Assembly (NCBI RefSeq): GCF_003892345.1 | Contig: NZ_RRUE01000001.1 | Location: 1,690,078 to 1,754,077 of the forward strand | Direction: 5' to 3' | From: Lautropia dentalis | Lineage (GTDB): Bacteria; Pseudomonadota; Gammaproteobacteria; Burkholderiales; Burkholderiaceae_E | Length of the DNA: 64,000 nt | Shown here: in pieces, positions 47,115 to 56,058 of the stretch | Numbering within the stretch: position 1 is the stretch's first letter | Layout of the letters: every line of letters starts with the position of its first letter | Notes under the pieces: generated by a model | The model's database searches: none | What the model saw: only the letters and a program-made list of their open reading frames with translations | Told to the model about the DNA's origin: nothing | Program-made: the position numbers and the translations under genes

Positions 47115-49463
47115 GCGCTGCTGGATGCCCTGACCCGTGCGGGGCTTGGCTCGGGCCAGCGTGTGCTGCTGGCCTGCTCCGGCGGCCGGGATTCCCAGGT
47201 GCTGATGCACGTGGCGGCGGTACTCCGGCCGGCCGTGCGGCCCGTGGTGGCGCACGTGCACCATGGTCTGCAGCCCCATGCCGACGACTGGCTGCAGTTC
47301 TGTGCCGATGAAGCTCGCGTACTGGGGTTGCGCTTCCTGGCCCGGCGGCTCGATCCGGCCACCCGTCCGCCTCTGCAGCGCCCCGGCAGCCTCAGCGGGC
47401 TGGAAGCCTGGGCACGCGAAGGGCGCTACCGGGCACTGGCCGACATGGCTGCGGCCGTGGGCGCCCGCGTGGTCATCACCGCCCATCATGCCAACGACCA
47501 GCTCGAGACCGTCGAGATGCGCCGGCGCCGCGGCAGCGGGGTGCTGGGGCTGGCCGGCATGCGCGAGCAGGCACCGCTGCCCCACGCCCCGGCCGGGTAC
47601 CGGCTGCTGCGGCCCTTTCTGTCCCTGTCGCGGGCGCAGCTGGCGCACTGGGCCGAGACGCATGGACTGCAATGGGTGGAGGACCCGTCCAACCAGGATC
47701 TGCGCTTCACCCGCAACCGCATTCGCGATGCGCTGGACCGCCAGCTGCAGGATGAACCGCAAGCCCTGCCCGGCGGGCTGGCCGCCGTCGGCCTGTTCCA
47801 GCAGGCGGCGGACCGGCTGCTGGCGCAGGCGGCCGCGGATGTGGCCGCAGCCACGGTCCATGTCACGCCCCGGGCCGGGCGCCGCACCGGACTGCCGGCC
47901 GGCGTGCCCCAGGGACTGCTGGTGGCCGCAGCGCCGGTGCAGGCCACGCCGCCGGACAGTAGTCTCGACCTGACGATGCTGCTGGATGCGCCGTTGACGG
48001 TGGATTTAGCCTCTGCAGAGGCAGGGGCTGAGGCTGGGGCTGGGGCTGGGGCCGAATCAGGGACCAGTACAGGGGCAGGGGACGCGTTGCCGCTGGCCCG
48101 GCCATCGCTGGTGGACGGGTCCGTGCCGGGCGAGGGCCTGCCCCCGGCCATGGTCCTGATGCCTCCGCCGGCGGCTCCCCTGCTGCTGTCGCGGGCGGCG
48201 CTGATGCGCCTGGACAGTGCCCGCCGTGCCGAGGCGCTGCGCTACTGGCTGGCGGCGCTGGGCTGTCGCATGCCCAGCCGTCACAAGCTGGCAGAAATCG
48301 AGCGCCAGCTGCTGCTGGCCGCCTCCAGCCAGGCCATCGTCCATCACGACGGCATCGGGCTGCTGCGCTACCGGGACCATATCGGCCGCCTCCCCGAAGT
48401 GGCGCCCATCATGCCCACCCGTTTCCAGTGGCAGGGCGAGCGTTTCATCGACCTGCCGTCCGGCCGGCTGTACATCGATCCGGTCCCGCCGGGCGGGGAG
48501 GAGCGCTGGCGGGAAGTGCCGGAGGCGCTGGAGGCTGCCGGGCAGGAGGCTGCCATGCAGGAATCAGCCGTGCAGGGGTCAGCCGTGCAGGGGTCAGCCG
48601 TGCAGGGGTCAGCCGTGCAGGGGTCAGCCGTGCAGGGGTCAGCCGTGCAGGGGGCAGCCATGCAGGGGGCAGCCATGCAGGGGGCAGCCATGCAGGGATC
48701 TGCGAGGCAGGGGTCTGCGGGGCAGGGGTCTGCGGGGCAGGGATCCGCGAGGCGGGACCGGGCCGGGCATGCCGGCATTCTGGTGTCGGACGGAGGGCGT
48801 GTGGGCGTGCTGGGCAGCTGGCTGCGCCGCACGCCGCTGCTCATCGACCAGGGCCGCGGCGGTGACCGCCTGCGTGTGCATCCGCAGGGCCCCAGTCGCA
48901 GCTGGAAACACCTGATGCAGGCGCGTGGCATTCCCACCTGCCTGCGCCCCTGTCTGCCGGTGCTGCGGCTGCAGGAGGTGCCGCGGGGGGATGGGCAGCA
49001 GGGCAGGCTGCTGTTTGCCGCTCCCTTCGGGCTGCTGGCGCCGCTGGCGCAGCGGATGTCCGCGATGGCTCCATTTCCCGCTGGAAACACGCTGTCACAT
49101 GATCGTTCTGCGGGCGTGGCGTCGGGCCATTGCGGGGATGTGCACCCGCCCGACCGTTACGGGGGCGGGCAACCACCTGGCCTTTACGGGGATACCCAGC
49201 CGTCTGAGTGTTCCGGGGATACCCAGTCGCCTGAGTGTTTCGGGGATACCCAGCCGCCCGATCATTCCGGGGACGCACGGCCGCCCGATCGTTCCGGGCA
49301 CGCCCGGTCGACTGATCGCGCCGGGGACAGCATTCATCCGCCCGGTGAATCGGAACCATCACCTGCGATGCATCCGGACGCAGAAAGTGTTGGGAATGCC
49401 GGCGAGGACGCCGTATTTACCCTGAGCTGGCAGGCCGATGACGCTTTGCTGTCGTGGCTCTGA
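47061..49463 (+). CDS. tilS: tRNA(Ile)-lysidine synthase with three repeat insertions
   Basis: This enzyme puts lysidine at C34 of tRNA-Ile(CAU) and is essential in most bacteria. It has the PP-loop SGGRDSQVL (residues 40-48), VVAHVHHGLQPHADDW, ITAHHANDQLETVEM and VEDPSNQDLRFTRNRIR. The second domain (MPSRHKLAEIERQLLLAAS) and the C-terminal TilS domain (GPSRSWKHLMQARGIPTCLR) follow. At 800 residues it is nearly twice the usual 430. The excess is an N-terminal 18-bp array, an Ala/Gly linker, a 15-bp array between the last domains, and a 27-bp array in a long tail. The frame is open upstream into accA with no in-frame ATG; GTG 47061 is the first usable start, inside the first array. Confidence 0.88.
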   Translation: MPSPETASSPETAFSPEKALLDALTRAGLGSGQRVLLACSGGRDSQVLMHVAAVLRPAVRPVVAHVHHGLQPHADDWLQFCADEARVLGLRFLARRLDPATRPPLQRPGSLSGLEAWAREGRYRALADMAAAVGARVVITAHHANDQLETVEMRRRRGSGVLGLAGMREQAPLPHAPAGYRLLRPFLSLSRAQLAHWAETHGLQWVEDPSNQDLRFTRNRIRDALDRQLQDEPQALPGGLAAVGLFQQAADRLLAQAAADVAAATVHVTPRAGRRTGLPAGVPQGLLVAAAPVQATPPDSSLDLTMLLDAPLTVDLASAEAGAEAGAGAGAESGTSTGAGDALPLARPSLVDGSVPGEGLPPAMVLMPPPAAPLLLSRAALMRLDSARRAEALRYWLAALGCRMPSRHKLAEIERQLLLAASSQAIVHHDGIGLLRYRDHIGRLPEVAPIMPTRFQWQGERFIDLPSGRLYIDPVPPGGEERWREVPEALEAAGQEAAMQESAVQGSAVQGSAVQGSAVQGSAVQGSAVQGAAMQGAAMQGAAMQGSARQGSAGQGSAGQGSARRDRAGHAGILVSDGGRVGVLGSWLRRTPLLIDQGRGGDRLRVHPQGPSRSWKHLMQARGIPTCLRPCLPVLRLQEVPRGDGQQGRLLFAAPFGLLAPLAQRMSAMAPFPAGNTLSHDRSAGVASGHCGDVHPPDRYGGGQPPGLYGDTQPSECSGDTQSPECFGDTQPPDHSGDARPPDRSGHARSTDRAGDSIHPPGESEPSPAMHPDAESVGNAGEDAVFTLSWQADDALLSWL
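48555..48749 (+). repeat. 15-bp tandem array inside tilS (13 units)
   Basis: Thirteen 15-bp units run from 48555, consensus GTGCAGGGGTCAGCC; five consecutive units are identical. They encode VQGSA/MQGAA pentapeptides between the second and C-terminal TilS domains. Because 15 is a multiple of three, copy-number change keeps the frame. Confidence 0.92.
49133..49348 (+). repeat. 27-bp tandem array in the tilS tail (about 8 units)
   Basis: The word CGGGG recurs exactly every 27 bp at 49133, 49160, 49187, 49214, 49241, 49268, 49295 and 49322. The best conserved units read CGGGGATACCCAG followed by CCTGAGTGTT. Each encodes a GDTQPPECS-like 9-residue unit. Confidence 0.88.
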
Positions 49464-49465
49464 CT

Positions 49466-49471
49466 TATAAT
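49466..49471 (+). promoter_or_regulatory. lysC: Consensus -10 box upstream of lysC
   Basis: A perfect TATAAT directly after the tilS stop, about 108 bp before the lysC start. A CTTTGC at 49444-49449, spaced 16 bp away, could serve as a weak -35 box. Confidence 0.55.
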
Positions 49472-49578
49472 CCGTGCTCTTTTTTACAAACCCGGGACAT
49501 GCTGAACATCGGCGGCGGCGTACAGGCCTCTGAACGCTTGCAGCCGGGCATCGGTATCCCCCAGCTGGATCCACATCA

Positions 49579-50859
49579 ATGGCGCTCATCGTACACAAAT
49601 ATGGCGGTACCTCGATGGGGTCGGTCGAACGCATTCAGAACGTGGCCCGGCGGGTTGCCAAGTGGCATCGCGCCGGACACCGGATGGTCGTCGTCCCCTC
49701 GGCCATGGCAGGTGAAACCAACCGGCTCATCGACCTGGCCAAAGCCATTCAGGCCGAGCCGGACCGCCGCGAACTCGACATGCTCGCCTCCACCGGCGAA
49801 CAGGCTTCCGTGGCCCTGCTGGCCATGGCGCTGAAGGTCGAGGGCGTGGACGCCATCAGCTTCACCGGCTGGCAGGTGCCCATCGTCACCGACAGCGCCT
49901 TCACCAAGGCCCGCATCGAATCCATCGACGACCATCGTGTCCGCGAGCACCTCGACCAGAACCGCGTGGTCATCATCACCGGTTTTCAGGGCATCGACCA
50001 CGCAGGCAACATCACTACCCTGGGCCGTGGCGGCTCCGACACTTCGGCCGTGGCCGTGGCGGCTGCCATCAAGGCGGATGAGTGCCTGATCTACACCGAT
50101 GTCGACGGGGTCTACACCACCGACCCGCGCATCGTCTCCGATGCCCGCCGTCTCGACCGCATCACCTTCGAGGAGATGCTCGAAATGGCCAGCCTGGGCA
50201 GCAAGGTCTTGCAGACCCGCTCGGTCGAGTTCGCCGGCAAGTACAAGGTCAAGACCCGCGTGCTCTCCAGCCTCACCCCGCCCGACATCGCGCTCGACAA
50301 GGAAATGAACTCGGGCACGCTGATCACCTTTGAAGAAGAAATGGATGGAACCCACATGGAGCAAGCCGTCATCTCCGGCATCGCCTTCCAGCGCGATGAA
50401 GCCAAGATCACCCTGACCAAGGTCCCGGACGTGCCCGGCGTGGCCTCCCGCATCCTCGGTCCCGTGGCCCAGGCCAACATCGACGTGGACATGATCGTCC
50501 AGAACCAGGCGGTCAACGGCACCACCGACTTCTCCTTCACCGTCAACCAGAACGACTTCAAGCGCGCCCTGAAGGTGCTGGAAGAACAGGTCGTGCCCAC
50601 GCTGGGGGGCGGGGAAGTGACGGGCGATCCGCTGATCGCCAAGGTCTCCATCGTCGGCCTGGGCATGAAGAGCCACGCCGGTATCGCCTCGCGCATGTTC
50701 GAATGCCTGGCAAAGGAGGGCATCAACATCCGCATGATCTCCACCAGCGAGATCAAGACCTCCGTGGTCATCGAGGACAAGTACCTCGAACTGGCCGTGC
50801 GTGCCCTGCACAAGGCCTTCGGCCTGGAAGGCGCGCCGGTGGAAGAGGGCGGGGCCTGA
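49579..50859 (+). CDS. lysC: Aspartate kinase
   Basis: The 426-residue enzyme makes aspartyl phosphate, the first step to lysine, threonine, methionine and diaminopimelate. Motifs: VHKYGGTSMGSVERIQ at the N-terminus, VVVPSAMAGETNRLI, VDAISFTGWQVPIVTD, ITTLGRGGSDTSAVAVAAA, and YTDVDGVYTTDPRIV. Two C-terminal ACT domains give allosteric control (PDVPGVASRILGPVAQANIDVDM and the later GIASRMFECLAKEGINIRMIST). It is a monofunctional kinase of the usual beta-proteobacterial length. It follows tilS by 115 bp and leads to the tRNA-Ser gene. Confidence 0.97.
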   Translation: MALIVHKYGGTSMGSVERIQNVARRVAKWHRAGHRMVVVPSAMAGETNRLIDLAKAIQAEPDRRELDMLASTGEQASVALLAMALKVEGVDAISFTGWQVPIVTDSAFTKARIESIDDHRVREHLDQNRVVIITGFQGIDHAGNITTLGRGGSDTSAVAVAAAIKADECLIYTDVDGVYTTDPRIVSDARRLDRITFEEMLEMASLGSKVLQTRSVEFAGKYKVKTRVLSSLTPPDIALDKEMNSGTLITFEEEMDGTHMEQAVISGIAFQRDEAKITLTKVPDVPGVASRILGPVAQANIDVDMIVQNQAVNGTTDFSFTVNQNDFKRALKVLEEQVVPTLGGGEVTGDPLIAKVSIVGLGMKSHAGIASRMFECLAKEGINIRMISTSEIKTSVVIEDKYLELAVRALHKAFGLEGAPVEEGGA

Positions 50860-51195
50860 TCCGGTCAGGACGCAGTTCCTGCCTGCGGGGGCTGTCGTCG
50901 CAGTGGATGTTGCAGGCCCGCAGTGGCGTTTCATGCTGGGCTGTTCCCGTTCCGATCCTGTTCCATGGGGCGGTACATCTCTGGGCTGGCCGGCCGATGT
51001 CGGCCACGCTTTCAGGCATCCAGCCACAAAAAAGTTGGCAGCTGCTTGAAATTTTTCCTTTTTTCTGACATCATCACTCCTTTCTGACAGGCATCGCATT
51101 ACTGGTGCCTTTCAGCGAAAGTACAGACTGGCGTTTTCTGGCGCTGCCCCTGCGGCAGCGCATACAACAGAAGGCATCGGCGCTGTTCTTTCACC
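50860..51195. other. Intergenic region between lysC and tRNA-Ser, 336 bp
   Basis: No gene is seen. A T-rich stretch at 51046-51068 (TTTTTCCTTTTTTC) after a small GCAGCTGC palindrome may end lysC transcription, and the following AT-rich bases should hold the tRNA promoter. Confidence 0.5.
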
Positions 51196-51288
51196 GGAGA
51201 CGTGACCGAGAGGCCGAAGGTGCTCCCCTGCTAAGGGAGTGTTTGCTCAAAAAGCGAACCGTGGGTTCGAATCCCACCGTCTCCGCCA
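51196..51288 (+). tRNA. tRNA-Ser (anticodon GCU)
   Basis: GGAGACG (51196-51202) pairs with CGTCTCC (51278-51284), followed by G and an encoded CCA. The anticodon stem CTCCC/GGGAG encloses CTGCTAA, giving anticodon GCT at 51230-51232 for AGC/AGU serine codons. A long variable arm (GTTTGCTCAAAAAGC) and the TPsiC loop GGGTTCGAATCCC are typical of a class II serine tRNA. Confidence 0.97.
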
Positions 51289-51294
51289 GATACC

Positions 51295-51328
51295 GCCCGG
51301 AAGGTTTTGCGGCTTTCCGGGCTTTTTT
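51295..51328 (+). terminator. Rho-independent terminator after tRNA-Ser
   Basis: GCCCGGAA and TTCCGGGC form an 8-bp stem, followed at once by TTTTTT. It begins 7 bp after the tRNA 3' end. Confidence 0.92.
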
Positions 51329-51458
51329 GTGTCTGATGGTTTTACGGTACACACGGCTGGCTTATCATGGGATCAGCGGGGCGCCATGTCGGTGCCCATC
51401 CAGAACGTCGCAGCGTCCCTGGCGCTGCTGCACGACCTCAACTCACAAGGAGCATCCC

Positions 51459-52115
51459 ATGCGAGTCGCCGTCATTGGTTCCACTGGTTATGTTGGCAGT
51501 GCCGTCGTGAAGGAGCTGGCCGATCGTGGCCACGATGTCACCGCCTTCGCCCGCAACACCGACAAGGTGCTCAGGCACCCCAACGTCGAAGCCCAGCATG
51601 CCGACGTGCACAGCACCGCCTTCCCCGAGCAGCTCAAGGGCTTCGGGGCCGTGGTCAGTGCCTTCAACCCGGGCTGGGGCAACCCCAACATCGGCGTCGA
51701 ATTCACCCAGGGCTACGACAGCATTCTCGAAGCGGCCAAAAAGGCCAACGTGGCCTACCTGCTGATCGTCGGCGGCGCCGGCAGCCTGTATGTTGCGCCT
51801 CACAAGCAGCTGATCGACGCGCCGGACTTTCCGAAGGAAATCTACGACGGTGCCAACGCCGCCCGTCACCTGCTCGACCGTCTGCACAGCCGGGGTGACC
51901 TGAACTGGGCCTTCATCTCGCCCCCGGTCCGCCTGGGGGCCGATGCCGGCTACAGCGAGGAGCGTACCGGCAAGTACAAACTGGGCAAGGATGACGTGCC
52001 GATGAACGATGACGTGCCCGCTGGCATCAGCGTGGCCGACCTGGCCGTTGCCATTGCCGACGACATCGAGAAGAAGGCGCACCTGAACCAGCGCTTTACC
52101 GCCTACTCGGTCTGA
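51459..52115 (+). CDS. NAD(P)-binding Rossmann oxidoreductase (NmrA/YwnB-like)
   Basis: The 218-residue protein starts with a dinucleotide-binding loop ([22 protein letters not shown]) and follows the atypical short-chain dehydrogenase pattern: [46 protein letters not shown] and [16 protein letters not shown]. The substrate is unknown; relatives are annotated as NAD(P)H-binding proteins or flavin/quinone reductases. AAGGAG precedes the ATG by 8 bases. It stands alone between the tRNA terminator and fhs. Confidence 0.85.
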   Translation: MRVAVIGSTGYVGSAVVKELADRGHDVTAFARNTDKVLRHPNVEAQHADVHSTAFPEQLKGFGAVVSAFNPGWGNPNIGVEFTQGYDSILEAAKKANVAYLLIVGGAGSLYVAPHKQLIDAPDFPKEIYDGANAARHLLDRLHSRGDLNWAFISPPVRLGADAGYSEERTGKYKLGKDDVPMNDDVPAGISVADLAVAIADDIEKKAHLNQRFTAYSV

Positions 52116-52233
52116 TACCGTCAGGGGCGCGCAGGAAGATTTGCACACATTAACCTTTCTGCGTCATCATGTGGGCATGGTTTCGGCCGCCGGCCGATCA
52201 TCCGTTTCCGGCCATTTTCCAGCGAAACATCCC

Positions 52234-53925
52234 ATGCCCACCGACATCGAGATCGCCCAGCGGGCCAACCTGCAACGCATTGGCGCCATTGCCGCAAAGG
52301 CCGGCATCCCCGACGATGCCGTCGAGCCCTACGGTCATTACAAGGCCAAGATCTCGCTGGACTGGCTGGCGCAGCAGCACGCCCGGCCGGGTGCGAAGCT
52401 GGTGCTGGTCACGGCCATCAGCCCCACGCCGGCGGGCGAAGGCAAGACCACGGCCACCGTCGGTCTGGGTGATGCGCTGAACCGCCTGGGCAGGAAGACG
52501 ATGATCTGCCTGCGCGAGCCCTCGATGGGGCCGGTTTTCGGCATCAAGGGCGGGGCAGCCGGTGGCGGCCATGCGCAGGTGGTGCCGATGGAAGACATCA
52601 ACCTGCACTTTACCGGCGACTTTGCGGCCATCGCCCAGGCGCACAACCTGCTGGCGGCGGCCATCGACAACCATATCCATCACGGCAACGCGCTGGGTAT
52701 CGACCCCACCCGCATCCGCTGGAAGCGGGTGATGGACATGAACGACCGTGCCCTGCGCAGCACCGTGGTGGGGCTGGGCGGGCCCATCAACGGACAGCCG
52801 CGCGAGGATGGCTTCGACATCGTGGTGGCCAGCGAGGTGATGGCCATCTTCTGCCTGGCCACGTCGCTGGCGGATCTGCGCATGCGGCTGGGCAACATCG
52901 TTTTCGGTGTGGACCGGCAGGGCATGCCGCTGCGTGCCCGCCAGCTCAATGTGCATGGTGCCATGACGGTGCTGCTGCGCGACGCCATCAAGCCCAACCT
53001 CGTGCAGACGCTCGAAAACAATCCGGCGCTGGTGCATGGCGGCCCCTTTGCCAACATCGCCCACGGCTGCAGCTCCGTCATTGCCACCCAGGCCGGGCTG
53101 AAACTGGCCGATTATGTCGTCACCGAGGCCGGATTCGGGGCCGATCTGGGCGCCGAGAAGTTCCTCGACATCAAGTGCCGCAAGGCGGACCTGTGGCCGG
53201 ATGCCTGTGTCATCGTGGCCACCGTGCGCGCGCTCAAGTACAACGGTGGGGTGCCCGTGAAGGAACTGGCCACCGAAAACCTCGACGCGCTCAAGAAGGG
53301 CCTCGTCAATCTGGAGCGCCACGTCGACAACATCACCGGTGCCTTCGGGCTGCCAGCCGTGGTGGCCATCAACCGTTTCGACGCCGATACCGACGCCGAA
53401 CTGGCGCTGATTCGCGACGCCATGCGTGCCCGTGGCGTGGACGTGGTGCTGGCCGAGCACTGGGCAAAGGGCGGGGCGGGGGCCGAGGCCCTGGCGCAGG
53501 AAGTCATCCGGCTGGCGGAGCAGGGGGGTGCTGTGCCCGGCCATGGCAGGACGCCCCATTTCCTGTACCCCGACGACATGCCCCTGTGGGACAAGCTGCG
53601 CACGGTGGCCACCCGCATCTATGGGGCGGCCGACATCGTGGCGCCCGCCAAGGTGCGCAAACAGATCGATGAGTGGCAGGCACAGGGCTATGGCAGTTAC
53701 CCCATCTGCGTGGCCAAGACGGCGGTCAGCTTTTCGGCCGACCCCACGCTGCTTGGTGCACCCAGCGGTCACACCGTCAATGTGCGCGATGTGCGCCTCT
53801 CGGCCGGTGCGGGCTTCATCGTGATGATCTGCGGCGACATCATGACCATGCCCGGCCTGCCGAAGGCACCGTCGGCCGAGCGTATCGACATCGGCCCGGA
53901 TGGCAGGGTAGTGGGGTTGTTCTGA
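52234..53925 (+). CDS. fhs: Formate-tetrahydrofolate ligase
   Basis: The 563-residue enzyme makes 10-formyltetrahydrofolate from formate, ATP and THF. It has the P-loop [41 protein letters not shown], the [12 protein letters not shown] and IDNHIHHGN segments, [15 protein letters not shown] and the C-terminal [19 protein letters not shown]. The ATG at 52234 matches the family start ([20 protein letters not shown]). Its stop is 1 bp from that of the converging macB-like gene, so the two share no terminator space. Confidence 0.96.
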   Translation: MPTDIEIAQRANLQRIGAIAAKAGIPDDAVEPYGHYKAKISLDWLAQQHARPGAKLVLVTAISPTPAGEGKTTATVGLGDALNRLGRKTMICLREPSMGPVFGIKGGAAGGGHAQVVPMEDINLHFTGDFAAIAQAHNLLAAAIDNHIHHGNALGIDPTRIRWKRVMDMNDRALRSTVVGLGGPINGQPREDGFDIVVASEVMAIFCLATSLADLRMRLGNIVFGVDRQGMPLRARQLNVHGAMTVLLRDAIKPNLVQTLENNPALVHGGPFANIAHGCSSVIATQAGLKLADYVVTEAGFGADLGAEKFLDIKCRKADLWPDACVIVATVRALKYNGGVPVKELATENLDALKKGLVNLERHVDNITGAFGLPAVVAINRFDADTDAELALIRDAMRARGVDVVLAEHWAKGGAGAEALAQEVIRLAEQGGAVPGHGRTPHFLYPDDMPLWDKLRTVATRIYGAADIVAPAKVRKQIDEWQAQGYGSYPICVAKTAVSFSADPTLLGAPSGHTVNVRDVRLSAGAGFIVMICGDIMTMPGLPKAPSAERIDIGPDGRVVGLF

Positions 53926-53926
53926 T

Positions 53927-56050
53927 TCACGTCCCCGCCAGCGCCTTCACCGGGTCCAGCCGGGCCGCCTGCCGGGCCGGCATGAAGCCGAACATCACCC
54001 CGGTGCCCACGGCACAGCCAAAGGCCACCGCCGTCCCCACCCCGGAAAAGATCAGCGGCACGCCCACTGCCTTCAGCCCCAGCCCGAGCAGCACGCCGAT
54101 GACCACCCCGGCCGTGCCACCCAGGCCCGTCAGCAGCACGGCTTCCACCAGAAACTGCCGCATGATGTCGGCCTGACGGGCGCCGGTGGCCATGCGGATG
54201 CCGATCTCGCCCGTGCGCTCGCGCACCGTCATCAGCATCACGTTCATCACGCCGATGCCACCCACCACCAGCGAGATGGCTGCGATCAGCCCCAGCATCA
54301 GCGTCAGCGTCCGGTCTGCATCGGCCTGCTGCTGCACCATCTGTGCCTGGTTCAGCAGGGCAAAGTCCTTGCGGCCGTGACGGGCCGTCAGCACCCGGGT
54401 TACGGCGGCCTCCGTTTCCCGCGCGTGGTGCATGTCGGCAATTTCCACGTTGATGCGGGTCAGCTCGGCCCTGCCCACCAGCCGCACGATGGCCGAGCCC
54501 AGTGGCACCACCACCTGGCTGTTGACATCATCTTCCGGAAACGGCGCTGGTTTGGGGGACAGCACACCGATCACCCGGTAGGGTACCTGGCCGACCAGAA
54601 TGTCCTCGCCCACGGCCTTGCCATGGGCGCCGAACAGCGCCTTGCGCACCGTCTGTCCCAGCACGGCCACCTTGCGCAGATCGTGCTCGTCCACCGTGTC
54701 CAGCGCCACGCCCTCGCTCACCTTCCAGTTCAGTGCCTGCGCAAAATCGCGCGTGGTGGCACTGATCCGGGTCTGGAACGAACGGTTGCCATGCCGCACC
54801 ACCGTGCCCGGCTGGTCGATGAAGGGTGAGGCCTGCATCACATTGGGTATGCGTCGCACGGCCTTCACATCGTCCAGCGAGAGCGGCCGCCCCTGGTGTC
54901 CTTCCGGCAGCCAGTCGCGGAACACGTAGATGGTGCGCAGCCCGTACACCTGCATCTCGGCCAGCACCTTCTCCTGCGAACCGCGCCCCACGGCCAGCAT
55001 CACGATCACCGAGGCCACGCCGATGATGATGCCCAGCAGCGTCAGGGCCGTGCGCAGCCGGTTGATCCGCATCACCTGCAGCGCCGACCGGAAGATCTCG
55101 GCCAGATCGGCCCACAGGGGCAGGCGGTCGCGTGTGATGTCTGGCGCGGGTGTCGTTGTGCTGGTGAGGAAATCATGCCCGTCTGCCGGGCGACCGGCAA
55201 CCCGTTCCTCCCCCACGATCCGCCCGTCGGCCATCGAGATCACCCGCTGTGCCCGGGCTGCCACCGCTGCATCGTGCGTGATCAGCACCACCGTGTGTCC
55301 GGCCGCGTGCAGCGCATCCAGCTCGTCCATCACCTGTGCGCCGCTGGCCGAGTCCAGCGCCCCGGTTGGCTCATCCGCCAGAATCACCCGGCCGCCGTTG
55401 ACCAGTGCCCGGGCAATCGATACCCGCTGCTGCTGGCCGCCCGACAGCTGCCGGGGCAGATGCTGCAGCCGGTCTCCCAGCCCCAGCCGCGAGAGCAGGG
55501 TGGCTGCCCGCGTATGCCGTGCCCGCTCGGCCACACCGGCGTAGCGTGCCGGCATGGCCACGTTGTCCAGCGCCGTGGCCGTGCCGATCAGGTGATATCC
55601 CTGAAAGACGAAGCCGAACACCTCCCGCCGCAGCCGGGCCAGCGCATCGCTGTCCATTCGTGCCACGGGCTGTCCGTCGAAGCGGTAATCCCCGGCCGAG
55701 GGCCGGTCCAGGCAGCCGATGAGGTTCATCAGCGTGGTCTTGCCCGAGCCGGATGCTCCCATGATGGCCACATATTCGCCAGCCCGGATGTCCAGGTCGA
55801 TGCCGTGCAGGACCTCCGTCTCCGGCACGCCATGCCGCCCGCCGAAGCGCTTGCGTATCCCGCGCAGCATGATGAGGGCAGGCGTGTCCGGGGAACGGGG
55901 CGCATCTGGTGCGTCAAATGTGCCCGATGCGTCCGGTGCGCCCGGTATGTCCGGTGCGCCCGGTGTGTCCGGCATGTCGGGCGTGTCAGGCGTATCCGGA
56001 CCGGGCGCCGGCCGGTCCGTCATGGTCTGCGCGGGAAGGCGTGCATCCAT
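53927..56050 (-). CDS. macB: MacB-type ABC exporter: fused ATPase and permease
   Basis: The 707-residue protein fuses an N-terminal ABC ATPase to a MacB permease. ATPase: Walker A MGASGSGKTTLMNLIG, signature LSGGQQQRVSIARALVN and Walker B VILADEPTGALDSAS. The permease has the first membrane helix near LTLLGIIIGVASVIVMLAVG, a large periplasmic domain, and three C-terminal helices (ISLVVGGIGVMNVMLMTVRERTGE is the coupling region, split over two helices). It should work with the adjacent MacA to export macrolides, siderophores or peptides through a TolC-like duct. The first 55 residues are a Pro/Asp/Thr-rich leader of 3-residue repeats (DTPDMPDTPGAPD). ATG 56050 lies within a dispersed-element core; ATG 56023 is the alternative. 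Confidence 0.92.
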   Translation of the reverse strand: MDARLPAQTMTDRPAPGPDTPDTPDMPDTPGAPDIPGAPDASGTFDAPDAPRSPDTPALIMLRGIRKRFGGRHGVPETEVLHGIDLDIRAGEYVAIMGASGSGKTTLMNLIGCLDRPSAGDYRFDGQPVARMDSDALARLRREVFGFVFQGYHLIGTATALDNVAMPARYAGVAERARHTRAATLLSRLGLGDRLQHLPRQLSGGQQQRVSIARALVNGGRVILADEPTGALDSASGAQVMDELDALHAAGHTVVLITHDAAVAARAQRVISMADGRIVGEERVAGRPADGHDFLTSTTTPAPDITRDRLPLWADLAEIFRSALQVMRINRLRTALTLLGIIIGVASVIVMLAVGRGSQEKVLAEMQVYGLRTIYVFRDWLPEGHQGRPLSLDDVKAVRRIPNVMQASPFIDQPGTVVRHGNRSFQTRISATTRDFAQALNWKVSEGVALDTVDEHDLRKVAVLGQTVRKALFGAHGKAVGEDILVGQVPYRVIGVLSPKPAPFPEDDVNSQVVVPLGSAIVRLVGRAELTRINVEIADMHHARETEAAVTRVLTARHGRKDFALLNQAQMVQQQADADRTLTLMLGLIAAISLVVGGIGVMNVMLMTVRERTGEIGIRMATGARQADIMRQFLVEAVLLTGLGGTAGVVIGVLLGLGLKAVGVPLIFSGVGTAVAFGCAVGTGVMFGFMPARQAARLDPVKALAGT

Positions 56051-56056
56051 GACACG
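56041..56056. repeat. Dispersed element core, copy 9 (short)
   Basis: GTGCATCCATGACACG lies across the macA-macB junction. It overlaps the first candidate start codon of macB and ends 3 bp from the macA stop. Confidence 0.55.
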
Positions 56057-56058
56057 TC

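Noticed and set aside
48555-48749. Possible CRISPR array
   Set aside because: The 15-bp units are contiguous with no unique spacers, lie inside a coding frame and have no cas genes nearby.
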